A DNA stretch of 64,000 nucleotides from an uncultured Clostridia bacterium (GCA_947630835.1 CANRIZ010000006.1:30501-94500); one strand, 5' to 3'. Counted from the first letter of the stretch, positions 34,931 to 44,039 are shown. Notes: generated from the sequence alone by a model not told the origin. Program-made: numbers and translations.

Positions 34931-35721
34931 TTTGCCAACCCCTTCTGCCTTGCATATTCCGCAGCGCCGAGAGCCCCCATAAGCTGCGGGTCAACGCTTA
35001 AATCAACCACCTTAATTTTAAGCACCTTTTCAATAGCCTTTTTGAGTCCGTCGTTTTTGGCGCAGCCGCCCGTAAGAGTAATGGAATCGGTTGCGCCCGC
35101 CTTTTTCGCCATTACGAAACAGCGCTTTGCAACGGCAAGCTGAATACCCGCCGCAATTTCATCCATAGGCTTGCCCTCTCCTACAAGCGAAATAACCTCC
35201 GATTCCGCAAAAACGGTACACTGAGCTGTAATCGGTATAGTGTTTTTGGCTTTTAAAGAAAGCTTGCAAAACTCGGGCAGCGACATCTCAAAAGCGTTTG
35301 CCATAGCCTCAAAGAACCTGCCCGTACCGGCGGCGCATTTATCGTTCATGGCAAAGTTTTTAACCGTTCCGTCCTTATCTATCGCTATGCCCTTAACGTC
35401 CTGACCGCCTATATCTATAATCGCCTTAACCTCCGGATTTGTGACGTGAACGCCCATAGCGTGACAGCTTATTTCGGAAATATTTTCATCTGCAAACGGA
35501 ACCTTGTTTCTTCCGTAGCCCGTTCCTATAAGATAGGAAAGCTCCTTTGCGGAGCTTATGCCCTCCACCTTGTTTAACGCCTCGTTCAAAGCAAGCTCGG
35601 CGCTCTGAACGGGGTTTATCTTGCTTCTTACGGTTGAATCCGCAACCATTTTTCCGTTTTCATCGAGAATAACACATTTTGCATAGGTTGAACCTACGTC
35701 GCATCCGCCAAAATATTTCAT
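34927..35721 (-). CDS. 2-hydroxyacyl-CoA dehydratase activator (HgdC/BadF family ATPase)
   Basis: 264 residues of the acetate/sugar kinase-Hsp70-actin fold. YFGGCDVGSTYAKC (phosphate 1), the two 4Fe-4S Cys at C129 (NDKCAAGTGRFFE) and C168 (TAQCTVFAESEV), and LTGGCAKNDGLKKA (adenosine) match HgdC closely. The dimer shares one cluster and uses ATP hydrolysis to push single electrons at very low potential into its dehydratase partner. The start at 35721 has a well-spaced AAAGGAG; a start 21 bases upstream is possible. Confidence 0.95.
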   Translation of the reverse strand: MKYFGGCDVGSTYAKCVILDENGKMVADSTVRSKINPVQSAELALNEALNKVEGISSAKELSYLIGTGYGRNKVPFADENISEISCHAMGVHVTNPEVKAIIDIGGQDVKGIAIDKDGTVKNFAMNDKCAAGTGRFFEAMANAFEMSLPEFCKLSLKAKNTIPITAQCTVFAESEVISLVGEGKPMDEIAAGIQLAVAKRCFVMAKKAGATDSITLTGGCAKNDGLKKAIEKVLKIKVVDLSVDPQLMGALGAAEYARQKGLAK

Positions 35722-35735
35722 TTTATTTAACTCCT

Positions 35736-37286
35736 TTACCAAGCCATAGTATCGTCAAAATCGACGAGCGTCGGGTCTACGGGCTCTTCGCCCAAAACCG
35801 TAGTCATATATTTGTTGATGTTTTCCCGCATATCTCTTCTTGAAATAGTCCTCGGGTCCATAAGGTCCTGCGGTACCCAAATAAAGTGTATGTTCCTTTC
35901 CCTTGCCTGGTCGTCAAAGATGCCGACAAGCCCGTCCATACCCTTGCAGGAAATCTGATCGTACATAATTACCATATCGGCGTTAAACTCATCTACAATT
36001 CTCCAAAGCTCGTCTACAACGTTTTGGTAGCCTCCCTTTGTATGCTTCCGCATAGTGGTACGCTGAAGGGTTTTGGCATAGGTTGCAAGCGCCCTTTCCT
36101 TATCGGTTGTATCGTACATTATGTAGGAAATCATCGTTTCCATATCCATAACTACATTGATGCCCCAACAGTTTTCAAGCCAGTTTGCAAGGCTTGTATA
36201 ATAGTTTGCCGGACACGACCAGACTATAGCCCTGTGGCGCATCTCTTTGGAAACCATCTCTTTCTTTTCATAGCCTTTAAGCATAAGCTTGTTGACCTTT
36301 TTGTCGGTCTTGGTGTAAAGCTTGTTCATTCCGCCCGAAATGTGGAAATAGTAAAGCCTGTAAAGCCAGAAGGTAGCTCCCGTCATCTGCGGATAATCCG
36401 TTTTGTTGATATCCCATTTCTGAAGCTCGTATTCAAGCTGTTTATTGTACCTGTTCATAGCGGTGAAGAACGCGTCCCAGTCAAATTTTACGCCGGTCTG
36501 CTCCTCAATGAATTTAATTGCGGACTTAACCTCCTCAACCGCATATTCCTGCACGTCCTCGCCGTTATACCTTAGCGGTACGTTTATGGGATGTGTGGGA
36601 ATATTGAAACGCCTGTCTATAAAGCTCGAATTTATAACCGAGCCGTCGCAGGGCATATTGCAGGTAAGCGCGCACTTGCCCAAAAGCGGATAATCGTCGT
36701 TTATCGCAACGCCCGCCTCCGCCGACGGGAGAGGACAAACGTCGGCAGGCACGCCGTAGCTCTCGGTAATATCGAGGTAGTGCTGAGTTATAAGCTGATC
36801 TACCATCGAGGTTAAGAAAATCGGTATGGTGGAAACGTGAATATCGTGAAGCCCGGGGAAGCCCGCTGTAAGCTCCGAAGAAAAAATCTCGTCAACGAGA
36901 ATAGTTTTATCGCTCATTTTCGGGTTCTTGTGAAAATGCTTATCGTTTTTAAGAAGATAATTTATAATATCCGTAGTCGGCTTGACAAGGCCGTTAAAAT
37001 GCAGATGAGCTATGCGAAGATGAGTACCCCGCAAGCCCTCGGTATGCCTGTCAACCCATGCGGGTGCGGAAAGATACGACGCCATCCAGCGATAATTCCA
37101 AAGCCCCTTTACCGTGGAAACGGGAGCCTTTAACGTCATAGCTATAATATGCTCCCAAGTAATAAGCCAGCGGTAATAATCGTACATAGTGTCACGAAGT
37201 CCCCGCCATTCCCTATGCTTTAAAAGCCAGGTTTTATCCTTGTGGAGGTTGCCGAGATTTTTCGGCTTATTTACCCAAAAGCTCAT
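35736..37286 (-). CDS. 2-hydroxyacyl-CoA dehydratase-like subunit, large form
   Basis: 516 residues, longer than HgdA/HgdB (about 380-480). The C-terminal half has family features (MRHRAIVWSCPANYYTSLANWLENCWGINVV and ADMVIMYDQISCKGMDG). The Cys-rich LGKCALTCNMPCDGSVINSS in the middle could bind a cluster. Start overlaps the preceding subunit (ATGA). It probably forms a heterodimer with the 399-residue protein. Substrate unknown: close homologues include dehydratases, benzoyl-CoA reductase subunits and double-cubane proteins. Confidence 0.85.
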   Translation of the reverse strand: MSFWVNKPKNLGNLHKDKTWLLKHREWRGLRDTMYDYYRWLITWEHIIAMTLKAPVSTVKGLWNYRWMASYLSAPAWVDRHTEGLRGTHLRIAHLHFNGLVKPTTDIINYLLKNDKHFHKNPKMSDKTILVDEIFSSELTAGFPGLHDIHVSTIPIFLTSMVDQLITQHYLDITESYGVPADVCPLPSAEAGVAINDDYPLLGKCALTCNMPCDGSVINSSFIDRRFNIPTHPINVPLRYNGEDVQEYAVEEVKSAIKFIEEQTGVKFDWDAFFTAMNRYNKQLEYELQKWDINKTDYPQMTGATFWLYRLYYFHISGGMNKLYTKTDKKVNKLMLKGYEKKEMVSKEMRHRAIVWSCPANYYTSLANWLENCWGINVVMDMETMISYIMYDTTDKERALATYAKTLQRTTMRKHTKGGYQNVVDELWRIVDEFNADMVIMYDQISCKGMDGLVGIFDDQARERNIHFIWVPQDLMDPRTISRRDMRENINKYMTTVLGEEPVDPTLVDFDDTMAW

Positions 37287-38482
37287 AAGTTTATTCCCTT
37301 CTCTTTCTGAATTTTCTTAATTTCAAGGCTTTCTACAAACGCCTGCACCCTTGTTCTGAGCTGACCTGAGGCGTTTGCGGTGTACTGCCTGTCAACGGTG
37401 ACGGAGGGTATGCCGTATTCGTTTGTCATAATATGCGAAGCCAGCGCCCTCTCGTAGCCCCAATATTCGCAGAATTTCAACTGCTCGTAAATAACGCCGT
37501 CGGCATGGTAATCGTTAACAAGCTTTTTGACATATTCCTTTCTGCCCCTGACCTTGTCCTGATTCATATACCTTGGGCATTGGCAGGTTTTCATATAGTG
37601 CAAAACTATCTGCTCGAGGACATTGTGTTCGTCGTTTAACTTGATTTCCTCCCTGCCCGGAAGCGAACCGAAGCAGTAGCGGTCGGCGACAACAAGCGCT
37701 CCCGATTCTTCAATAAGCTTGGTAAAATCGGGATCGTCCATTTCCGAACCGACTACAACGACCTTTGCCCTGTAATTTTTCTTTTCGTCGGGTTCTCTCG
37801 TTTTCAGCTCACGAGCCGTTTCACGAAGCTTATCGAGTATAAGATATTTGGGACAGCAATATGTAACAAGGTTTAAAACGTGAAATTCGTAGCCGGTAAT
37901 TCTCGGGTTTTCCTCTTTTCGGTACTCGCCTATCTCGGTGATGAGCCTGCAAACCTCGTTATGCTCCTCAACCGCCTTCCTTAGGGACTGCTCGCTTATA
38001 TCCACGCCATAGACGTCACGAAGCCGGTCAAGCACCTTTGTTTGCATCTGGTTTGCATAATGCTTTATTGTGTGCGGTTCGATTTTAAAAGGTATATCCG
38101 ATATGGAAACAAAAAATTTATCGTTCGCTACAAGATTGAGCACCTCAAAATGCTCGTAGGTTCTGTTCATTTCCGAGCAGGATTCCGAGCCTATGAAAGC
38201 GGAGAGAAAATTGTAACCGCCCTCTATTCCCCTTTCAAGCAAAGCCTTGGAATATCCGCACAGATACGAGCTCATATAGTAGGTTGCGATATCCATTGAG
38301 CCTGTTCTCGGCGCGCGAAGGCGCACGGAAAAGCAATTTCCGACGTTTAACAGAACCTCGGGAATATGGTAACAGGTGTACGCAACGGCAAGCTTACCGT
38401 CTTTTATCGCCCTGTCCACAAGCTCGTTTTTCGCCTCCTGAAGCAGATTTTCAAAGTAAATTAAATGCTTTAAATCCTTCAC
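37283..38482 (-). CDS. 2-hydroxyacyl-CoA dehydratase-like subunit (HgdB/BcrB/double-cubane superfamily)
   Basis: 399 residues. Cluster-ligand candidates are C37 in VAYTCYHIPE, C75 in SSYLCGYSKA, C102 in GSESCSEMNR and C338 in KFCEYWGYE, at spacings like those in the superfamily. IPFKIEPHTIKHY and FGSLPGREEI are further blocks. Members carry 4Fe-4S or Fe8S9 double-cubane clusters and are reduced by an HgdC-type ATPase, which is encoded two genes downstream. The start overlaps the CooC-like gene (ATGA). Which reaction it does is open. Confidence 0.88.
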   Translation of the reverse strand: MKDLKHLIYFENLLQEAKNELVDRAIKDGKLAVAYTCYHIPEVLLNVGNCFSVRLRAPRTGSMDIATYYMSSYLCGYSKALLERGIEGGYNFLSAFIGSESCSEMNRTYEHFEVLNLVANDKFFVSISDIPFKIEPHTIKHYANQMQTKVLDRLRDVYGVDISEQSLRKAVEEHNEVCRLITEIGEYRKEENPRITGYEFHVLNLVTYCCPKYLILDKLRETARELKTREPDEKKNYRAKVVVVGSEMDDPDFTKLIEESGALVVADRYCFGSLPGREEIKLNDEHNVLEQIVLHYMKTCQCPRYMNQDKVRGRKEYVKKLVNDYHADGVIYEQLKFCEYWGYERALASHIMTNEYGIPSVTVDRQYTANASGQLRTRVQAFVESLEIKKIQKEKGINL

Positions 38483-39243
38483 CCTAATACCTCCATTTTT
38501 TTAAGCGCATTTTCAACGCCTTTAACGACGTTTGAACTGTCGGGAAGATTGAAAACGTTTTCCCCCATAATATCGAACTCGGCTAAATTTTTATCCTCGT
38601 AAATGTATTCAAGTATTTCGATAGGACTTACGTCAATATAAGCCTTAAAAGAGTCGTCGGGAAGCCTGTTTACTATTGCGCCGACCTTTTCGTACATAAC
38701 AAGCTCGTCCGCTACGCTTTTTATGGTTTTAATTACCCCGCAGCCCTTTTTGGACGCGTCCGTAACCAAAAGCAGATGCGTTACCTTTTCCATAACCCTG
38801 CGGTTTATCTGCTCGATTCCCGCTTCGCCGTCTATAACGACAAAATCAAATTCCGACGAAACTATGGAAATTACCTCTTTTAAATAGGAATTGATTTTAC
38901 AGTAACAGCCCGCCGTCTCCGGTCTGCCTATAGCCATAAAGGAATATCCGTCCGCTTCAACCAAGGCGTCGAAAATTCTGAACTTTGCCTCGTTCAAAAG
39001 CTCTATGGCGCCCCTTGTATCGCCTATATCGACAGAGCCGATGATTTCCTTCCTTATATCGTCAACGGTAATCTTTACATCTGCGCCCAACGCAACAGAA
39101 AGCCCCACGGCGGGGTCGGCGTCGATAGCGAGTATCCTTTTTTGGGGATATTTTTTGCAAAGACACCTTACTATGGCGGCGGATATTGAGGTTTTGCCCA
39201 CTCCGCCCTTGCCCGCTACCGCAATAATAACGGCATTTTTCAT
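38479..39243 (-). CDS. CooC-type nickel/metallocluster maturation ATPase
   Basis: 254 residues of the MinD/NifH-like P-loop class: deviant Walker A GKGGVGKTS (11-19), DADPAVGLSVALG, and the C113-Y-C115 pair in RPETAGCYCKIN, the CXC metal site by which CooC dimers bind nickel or zinc. FDFVVIDGEAGIEQINRR is the Walker B/switch region. Known CooC proteins insert Ni into CO dehydrogenase. Here it is the first gene of a dehydratase-like operon with no CODH, so its client is probably one of the downstream proteins (inference). Confidence 0.9.
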   Translation of the reverse strand: MKNAVIIAVAGKGGVGKTSISAAIVRCLCKKYPQKRILAIDADPAVGLSVALGADVKITVDDIRKEIIGSVDIGDTRGAIELLNEAKFRIFDALVEADGYSFMAIGRPETAGCYCKINSYLKEVISIVSSEFDFVVIDGEAGIEQINRRVMEKVTHLLLVTDASKKGCGVIKTIKSVADELVMYEKVGAIVNRLPDDSFKAYIDVSPIEILEYIYEDKNLAEFDIMGENVFNLPDSSNVVKGVENALKKMEVLG

Positions 39244-39307
39244 TTTTTCAGCGCCTTTCGTTTATCTACGAAGCTTATGCTCTGCAAAAAACAGAGAGCT
39301 TTTTAAT

Positions 39308-39337
39308 ATTATATAATATCGGCGTATCAATTTGCAA
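39308..39337 (-). promoter_or_regulatory. Promoter of the CooC/Hgd-like operon
   Basis: Minus-strand TTGCAA (39332-39337), 18-nt spacer, TATAAT (39308-39313). The predicted 5' UTR of about 55 bases contains a GCTCT...AGAGC hairpin. Confidence 0.6.
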
Positions 39338-39367
39338 CAATATGTTTGCTTTTTTATGATATTTACA

Positions 39368-39397
39368 ATAAAAACTCCCCTTAAAAGCAAGGAGAGT
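39368..39397 (-). terminator. Terminator of the hypothetical gene upstream
   Basis: Minus-strand ACTCTCCTT / AAGGGGAGT stem followed by five Ts. Confidence 0.75.
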
Positions 39398-39407
39398 AAA
39401 ACAATTA

Positions 39408-40064
39408 TTATGCGCCTCGGAATATTCGCATATTTTCCCTGAGATTAATATTGTATTGCCTGTCGTCAACGGTGATAACCGCAGTAAGCGGCTTGTCGGA
39501 ATCCACAGCCTGTTCGGGAATATCCGCCATAAACCAAAGCCTTACCTTTTCCTCGGGATTAACGGGAACTGCGGCCGTGGAACGGCATTTTTCGCCGCTT
39601 TTAGCCGTTTGCCCGGGATTTTCCTGCATCACGGCGGCATTAATTTCGGTTCCTTCGTCATAAATGAAGCGGCAGCCTACCCTTTTGGGGAGCTCGGAGC
39701 TTTCCTTTGAAAGGTTGGTAAAATCAATACCCAATTCAACGGGTATCTTGTTTGCCGCCGGAACCCAATCCTTTAACCGCGCGCCGCTGTCGGAGGTTTC
39801 GGCATAATAATACTTCCAACCGTCCCTGACGGCGTCGGAGGAAAGCGTTTCGCAAAGCATATTTTCAAGCCGAAAATCCCTTCTGCGGGTTATTACGCTT
39901 GCGGAGGTAATGGTTTTGTCGTTTTCTGAAACGGAAGAAAAAAAGAAAATCGTAAGCGAAATTACAATAACCGCAACCGCAGCGATAAGCGGAATTGCGA
40001 CCTTGTAATTTTGACCGTTTTTATTTGAATTTTTGTCTATGTAAACCTTGATATTGCGTGACAA
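39408..40064 (-). CDS. Single-pass membrane protein, unknown
   Basis: About 218 residues when started at TTG 40064, which has GGAGG nearby. The frame is open 33 codons further upstream without a good site. Short basic N-terminus, a transmembrane helix at about residues 22-45 (VAIPLIAAVAVIVISLTIFFF), then an extracytoplasmic domain with FRLENMLCETLSSDAVRDGWKYYY, VRLWFMADIPEQA and TAVITVDDRQYNINL. This resembles DUF-type anchored proteins of clostridia, but I cannot name the family. Confidence 0.65.
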   Translation of the reverse strand: MSRNIKVYIDKNSNKNGQNYKVAIPLIAAVAVIVISLTIFFFSSVSENDKTITSASVITRRRDFRLENMLCETLSSDAVRDGWKYYYAETSDSGARLKDWVPAANKIPVELGIDFTNLSKESSELPKRVGCRFIYDEGTEINAAVMQENPGQTAKSGEKCRSTAAVPVNPEEKVRLWFMADIPEQAVDSDKPLTAVITVDDRQYNINLRENMRIFRGA

Positions 40065-40171
40065 AACAAATCCTCCGTTTCTACAATATATTAAATCACA
40101 TTCAAAATATTTTTTCAATAAAAAACGGAAAAATTTGATAAATAAATTAAAGGGGAACGGCAAACTCGATT

Positions 40172-40705
40172 TTATTGTGAAAACGAAACGGTATCGGAGT
40201 CCGTTTTACCCAAATATTCCTCTATGGGAACGCCGCCGCAATACAGGCGTTCAACAATGCAGTTTCCCAAAAACGCCTTGATTTCAATGTAATTGTCGGT
40301 TTCCGAAAACGGCCCGTAATAAAAATTGTAATTAATACTGTCGCCTTTTAATTTATATTCGCTGTTATTGGGGAAACGGTACCGGAAGAAGCAAAATACA
40401 TAGTCCGAATCTTTACGCTCTTTAACTTCATCTTTGGACCTTATGGTGTAAAAGCCGTCGCTCTCGGGGCAGATATAGGCTATATTTGAATCCCATAAGG
40501 CGTTAAAGTACGGCCAATAATCCAAGAGCATAAAATCGCATTTACCGTTTTCGACATAATTAATCCTGTCAATTTTAATCCTGTAGGTTTTACCGTATTT
40601 TTCAACCAGACCGTCAATAGTAAGACCGTAGGCAAGCATTAAAAGGACGGTTAAAATCTGAACCGAGAAAAGCACGGCCGCACAAACCTTAACACTCTTT
40701 TTCAT
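40172..40705 (-). CDS. GDYXXLXY-like membrane-anchored protein
   Basis: 177 residues with an N-terminal helix (about 5-28). GKCDFMLLDYWPYFNALW resembles the GDYxxLxY motif that names a family of small exported proteins usually paired with DUF2157 proteins. Here the Gly and Tyr of the motif are Cys and Phe. The start overlaps the end of the HTH/DUF2157-like gene by 17 bases. The pairing supports the assignment, but function is unknown. Confidence 0.6.
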   Translation of the reverse strand: MKKSVKVCAAVLFSVQILTVLLMLAYGLTIDGLVEKYGKTYRIKIDRINYVENGKCDFMLLDYWPYFNALWDSNIAYICPESDGFYTIRSKDEVKERKDSDYVFCFFRYRFPNNSEYKLKGDSINYNFYYGPFSETDNYIEIKAFLGNCIVERLYCGGVPIEEYLGKTDSDTVSFSQ

Positions 40706-42125
40706 TGCTGTCCACCTCCTGAAGTTCCCGCTGCGCCTTTGCCGTTTTGCGTACCATAACTGTATTTACCGTAAGCAAAACCGTTCCGAACACAATCAGC
40801 ATAATTCCGATTAACAGGGCGTCGGCGTCCATTGCCTGTAGCAGGTAAAACATCTGGACAAAAATTATGATAAGTCCCGTGTTTATAGGCAAAAGCTTGA
40901 TTTTACCTATTCCCTCGATTATTTTGCTAACGCCGAATGCCGAGGCAAAAATCGTAGCCGTATATGCCGAATCCGCAGCGCCCGGTTTTTTTGAGGTTAT
41001 TGTAAATACCATACACAAAATCCACAAAACAACGCTTACCGCCGATAAAATCACGGCGTTTTTCCGACCGCCGCAGCTTTTTATTTTGCCTACCGCCAAA
41101 ACCGAAAATACGGCTAAGCAGATAAGCAGGGAAGCAAAAAACAGCTTCAAATTATACGATTCGTCTATTATTGAAAAGTCGTTAAAAACATATGTGAACA
41201 CGCTCAACGCGACCGCACCCGACAGCAGACTCAGGACGTTCAAAGGCTTTGAAAAAAGCGACTCCTCCCCGACGGTTACAACGCCCAAAACAAACGGGAG
41301 CATAAGGGTAACGGGCAAAAACAGAGCCCTGTCGTTATCGCTGCCGCCGCTTACCGTACCGTAGGTGAAAATCACGCAAGCGGCAATAACAAACCACGCA
41401 GACAGCTTAAAGCGCATATCGAATATATTTTTTCCGTTTAAAATTACATATACAAAGCATAGCGAAACGATTATACCGGAAATTAATGTGAAGTTGTAAA
41501 ACGACAGCGCGGCGGAAAAGCCCAACAAAACGATAAGAGGCGTTACCGAGTCGAATATAAAGATTATCGGCAGGCACAGCAAAGCGTCGATAACAAGGCA
41601 GTTTTCGACCCCGCAATGAATATCAAGCGCGGAATTTACGAGCGCAACGGTGGAAACTACGGCTATAATCAGGATAGTACCGGCACATTCCCGCCACAAA
41701 ACACGCTCGCCCTTTTTTGTCAATACAAACGCGGCGAAGCCCTGGGCGCAAAACAAAGGCAAAAGCGTAAAGGTCAGTTTTAAAATTTGCGGAAAAGCCT
41801 CCCAATAATTAAAGAAAACTATAACGGCGCCTATTGCAATCAGCACCGCGCCGAATACCGCGAGGATAATTTTTATTACCGAGATTTTTTGCTCGTTTAA
41901 TTTGCTTTCGTCATTCTTTATATATTTTTTACCGTATATAAGCTCCTCAATTCCTATTTCGAGAGCGTTTGAAATATTTGTAAGAGTTTCTATATCGGGC
42001 TGAGTTTTGTTGTTTTCCCAATTTGACACCGCCTGCCTTGTAACGTTGATTTTTAAAGCAAGCTCCTCCTGCGTCATCTTTTTTGCGTTGCGAAATCTTT
42101 TGATATTTTTTGCTATTTCGGTCAT
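40689..42125 (-). CDS. XRE-type HTH fused to polytopic (DUF2157-like) membrane domain
   Basis: 478 residues. Residues about 1-65 form an XRE/Cro helix-turn-helix (MTQEELALKINVTRQAVSNWENNKTQPDIET), and about residues 90-460 contain ten or more hydrophobic helices. The first of these, FFNYWEAFPQILKLTF, resembles the opening of DUF2157. A DNA-binding domain joined to a membrane sensor suggests a one-component transmembrane regulator. ATG 42125 with GGGAGG; an upstream in-frame start is weaker. Forms a cassette with the GDYXXLXY-like gene. Confidence 0.75.
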   Translation of the reverse strand: MTEIAKNIKRFRNAKKMTQEELALKINVTRQAVSNWENNKTQPDIETLTNISNALEIGIEELIYGKKYIKNDESKLNEQKISVIKIILAVFGAVLIAIGAVIVFFNYWEAFPQILKLTFTLLPLFCAQGFAAFVLTKKGERVLWRECAGTILIIAVVSTVALVNSALDIHCGVENCLVIDALLCLPIIFIFDSVTPLIVLLGFSAALSFYNFTLISGIIVSLCFVYVILNGKNIFDMRFKLSAWFVIAACVIFTYGTVSGGSDNDRALFLPVTLMLPFVLGVVTVGEESLFSKPLNVLSLLSGAVALSVFTYVFNDFSIIDESYNLKLFFASLLICLAVFSVLAVGKIKSCGGRKNAVILSAVSVVLWILCMVFTITSKKPGAADSAYTATIFASAFGVSKIIEGIGKIKLLPINTGLIIIFVQMFYLLQAMDADALLIGIMLIVFGTVLLTVNTVMVRKTAKAQRELQEVDSNEKEC

Positions 42126-42232
42126 AAGCACGCCTCCCTTCAACTCTATTAAAACACTTTTCCCGTAAAATGTCACGCAATGTTTTGTTGCTGTACGCTG
42201 TTTTTATATTTTTACCGATTTTTTATTTTAGT

Positions 42233-42262
42233 CAAAAAAATCGGGACTGCAAAAACAGCCCC
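42233..42262 (-). terminator. Terminator of the large HTH gene
   Basis: Minus-strand GGGGCTG / CAGTCCC stem around TTTTTG, followed by GATTTTTTT. Confidence 0.75.
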
Positions 42263-42283
42263 AAAATTTTAAAATTTTTGATT

Positions 42284-43678
42284 TTATTTTGAGTCAAATT
42301 CCATCTCCGCTATAAGGCCTTTTATAAACCTTTTGGCAAGTTCCTTTGAACAAACCTTCCTCGAAGCTATCAAATAATCGCAGAACATTCTGAATATGTT
42401 TGACATCATAGCGTCCTTGATATTTGCAAAGAATTTTTCGCCGTAGCAAAAATTCTCTTTTTTACAATCATATCCGTAAATGGTTAACCCGCCGCATACG
42501 GTTTCAAAAATAATGCCGTTACTAATATTAATTTCCTTTTCATCCAACAAAAACAGCCTGTCGCCGTTTACATCGTTGAGCATTTTTTTCAACATTCTTA
42601 TTCTGCTTTTTTTATCGGCGGGCTTAACGTATGAATTGAAAACCTCGGCGACGTTGCCCGTTTTGGCAAATTGCACCAAACCGTTAAAGGTTGTAATCTG
42701 CTTATAGTTTGCGTCCTCCCCGTTGTAGGTTTTATAGTAATTCTCCGCAATTTTCACAAGCTTTTCCCTGTCGGGCAAATCGTCCCTTGCGACTCCCCTT
42801 ATAAAATTTCCGTCCGTGCATTGGCAGGTGCTCGGATAATAGCTTATAAGGAAATTGTCGTCGTTTTCCAAATCAAACTCCCTTTCGTACGTTGATTTAA
42901 TAAGCAATATGTCTTCGGTTCTTATTCCGAGCGGGGTACATTTTTTAATTTCCTCCGTCACTCTCCTTCTCAACGCTTTTACGGCGTTTGCGTCCTCTAT
43001 AAACACGCCGTTTTTGCCGTTATAAAAAAGGGCGTGTTTTTTACCGACAAAATAATAGGGAAACAGATTGCAGTATTCCATTTGCTCGGTATTTATATAT
43101 CTGTACACGGGGAAGGAATTGTTGTACATATATTTGACAGAGGAAAAAATCAGCTCCAAATTTTCGATTGCCGCGGCCTTTGTGGAAAAATCCAGAATAT
43201 GCGTTAATTTAAGAGCTTTGTTTTCGACAAACCAAAAAACCGTGCTGTCAATGTTTTTATCCGAAAAGGAAAAATTCGTTAATATATCCTTGTCGTTTGA
43301 ACACAGGTAAACAATGGAATTTATAAGCTGAGTTTTGACGTTGATATAACCGTTTACCCCGCTTTGGTCGGTATTTATGCTTTCGGAGGGTTCGCATTTA
43401 TATAAATCCTTTTGTATTATGCTCTCAACGTGCTTAATATCGGAAAAAGCGCCGCTGCCGTATAATTCCTCAAAATACAGATTAATAAGCGTTTTGATTT
43501 GCTCGTTTGAAAAATCAACGCCGTTGACTATTGAAAACAATTCATCGCTTGTCAGCTTTCTTTTTCCGTCGTAAACGTAATAAAGCTTGCCCCTGTTAGC
43601 GCCCGATACCTTGCTCAAATATGCTGTGGTAAGACCCTTTGCGTCCAACAATTTTTTCAGATACTCTCCAAAAGTCAT
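42284..43678 (-). CDS. Large HTH-containing protein, unknown
   Basis: 464 residues. An N-terminal helix-turn-helix resembles XRE domains (FGEYLKKLLDAKGLTTAYLSKVSGANRGKLYYVYDGKRKL, about 3-42). The remaining 400 residues are soluble, mixed alpha/beta, with no motif I recognise. ATG 43678 is best spaced from AAAGAGG; an ATG two codons earlier abuts it. The upstream region carries a C15 tract. It may regulate agcS or its own gene through the TGCTACA dyad at 44062 (inference). Confidence 0.65.
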   Translation of the reverse strand: MTFGEYLKKLLDAKGLTTAYLSKVSGANRGKLYYVYDGKRKLTSDELFSIVNGVDFSNEQIKTLINLYFEELYGSGAFSDIKHVESIIQKDLYKCEPSESINTDQSGVNGYINVKTQLINSIVYLCSNDKDILTNFSFSDKNIDSTVFWFVENKALKLTHILDFSTKAAAIENLELIFSSVKYMYNNSFPVYRYINTEQMEYCNLFPYYFVGKKHALFYNGKNGVFIEDANAVKALRRRVTEEIKKCTPLGIRTEDILLIKSTYEREFDLENDDNFLISYYPSTCQCTDGNFIRGVARDDLPDREKLVKIAENYYKTYNGEDANYKQITTFNGLVQFAKTGNVAEVFNSYVKPADKKSRIRMLKKMLNDVNGDRLFLLDEKEINISNGIIFETVCGGLTIYGYDCKKENFCYGEKFFANIKDAMMSNIFRMFCDYLIASRKVCSKELAKRFIKGLIAEMEFDSK

Positions 43679-43786
43679 TTTCATACCTCTTTCATCAGTT
43701 TTAAAACCACCCTCAAATTTATGAAACAAAGCAAAGATGAGCCGTAAAAAGCGGCAAAATCTATGTTTTATTACATAAACAGCGCT

Positions 43787-43801
43787 CCCCCCCCCCCCCC
43801 C
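43787..43801. repeat. C15 homopolymer tract
   Basis: Fifteen consecutive C on the plus strand (G15 for the gene ending at 42284), 109 bases upstream of that gene's start. Mononucleotide tracts of this length are prone to slipped-strand length change and sequencing error. Confidence 0.9.
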
Positions 43802-44039
43802 AAAAACGGAAGGGAAGGAGGGAAAGAGCTAAAAGCCGAGCGCAGCCGAATACGATATGGCTTTTTAGAGTAATACGCAAATTTGCATTCTCCCGAACGG
43901 GGAAAGATCGGAAGCTTTGATTTTTTGCGTAAGTTTGCAAACAGAGGTTAAAATAGCTTTTGCGAGTAAGAATTGACGCGGCTGCGCCCGTAAAACCTAA
44001 ATTGTAGATATTATAACTTAAAATTACATTTTTGTCTAC
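43802..44039. other. Intergenic stretch without recognised gene
   Basis: AT-rich and purine-rich at its left end. GCAAATTTGC and TGCGTAAGTTTGCAAAC share a short motif. No frame with ribosome site and no conserved RNA seen. Confidence 0.4.

Noticed and set aside
42180..42283. Possible small gene between the HTH genes
   Set aside because: Contains only the terminator of the larger HTH gene and the upstream region of the other.
43802..44039. Additional riboswitch in the 550-base gap before the glycine riboswitch
   Set aside because: No conserved aptamer blocks found; only short repeated words.
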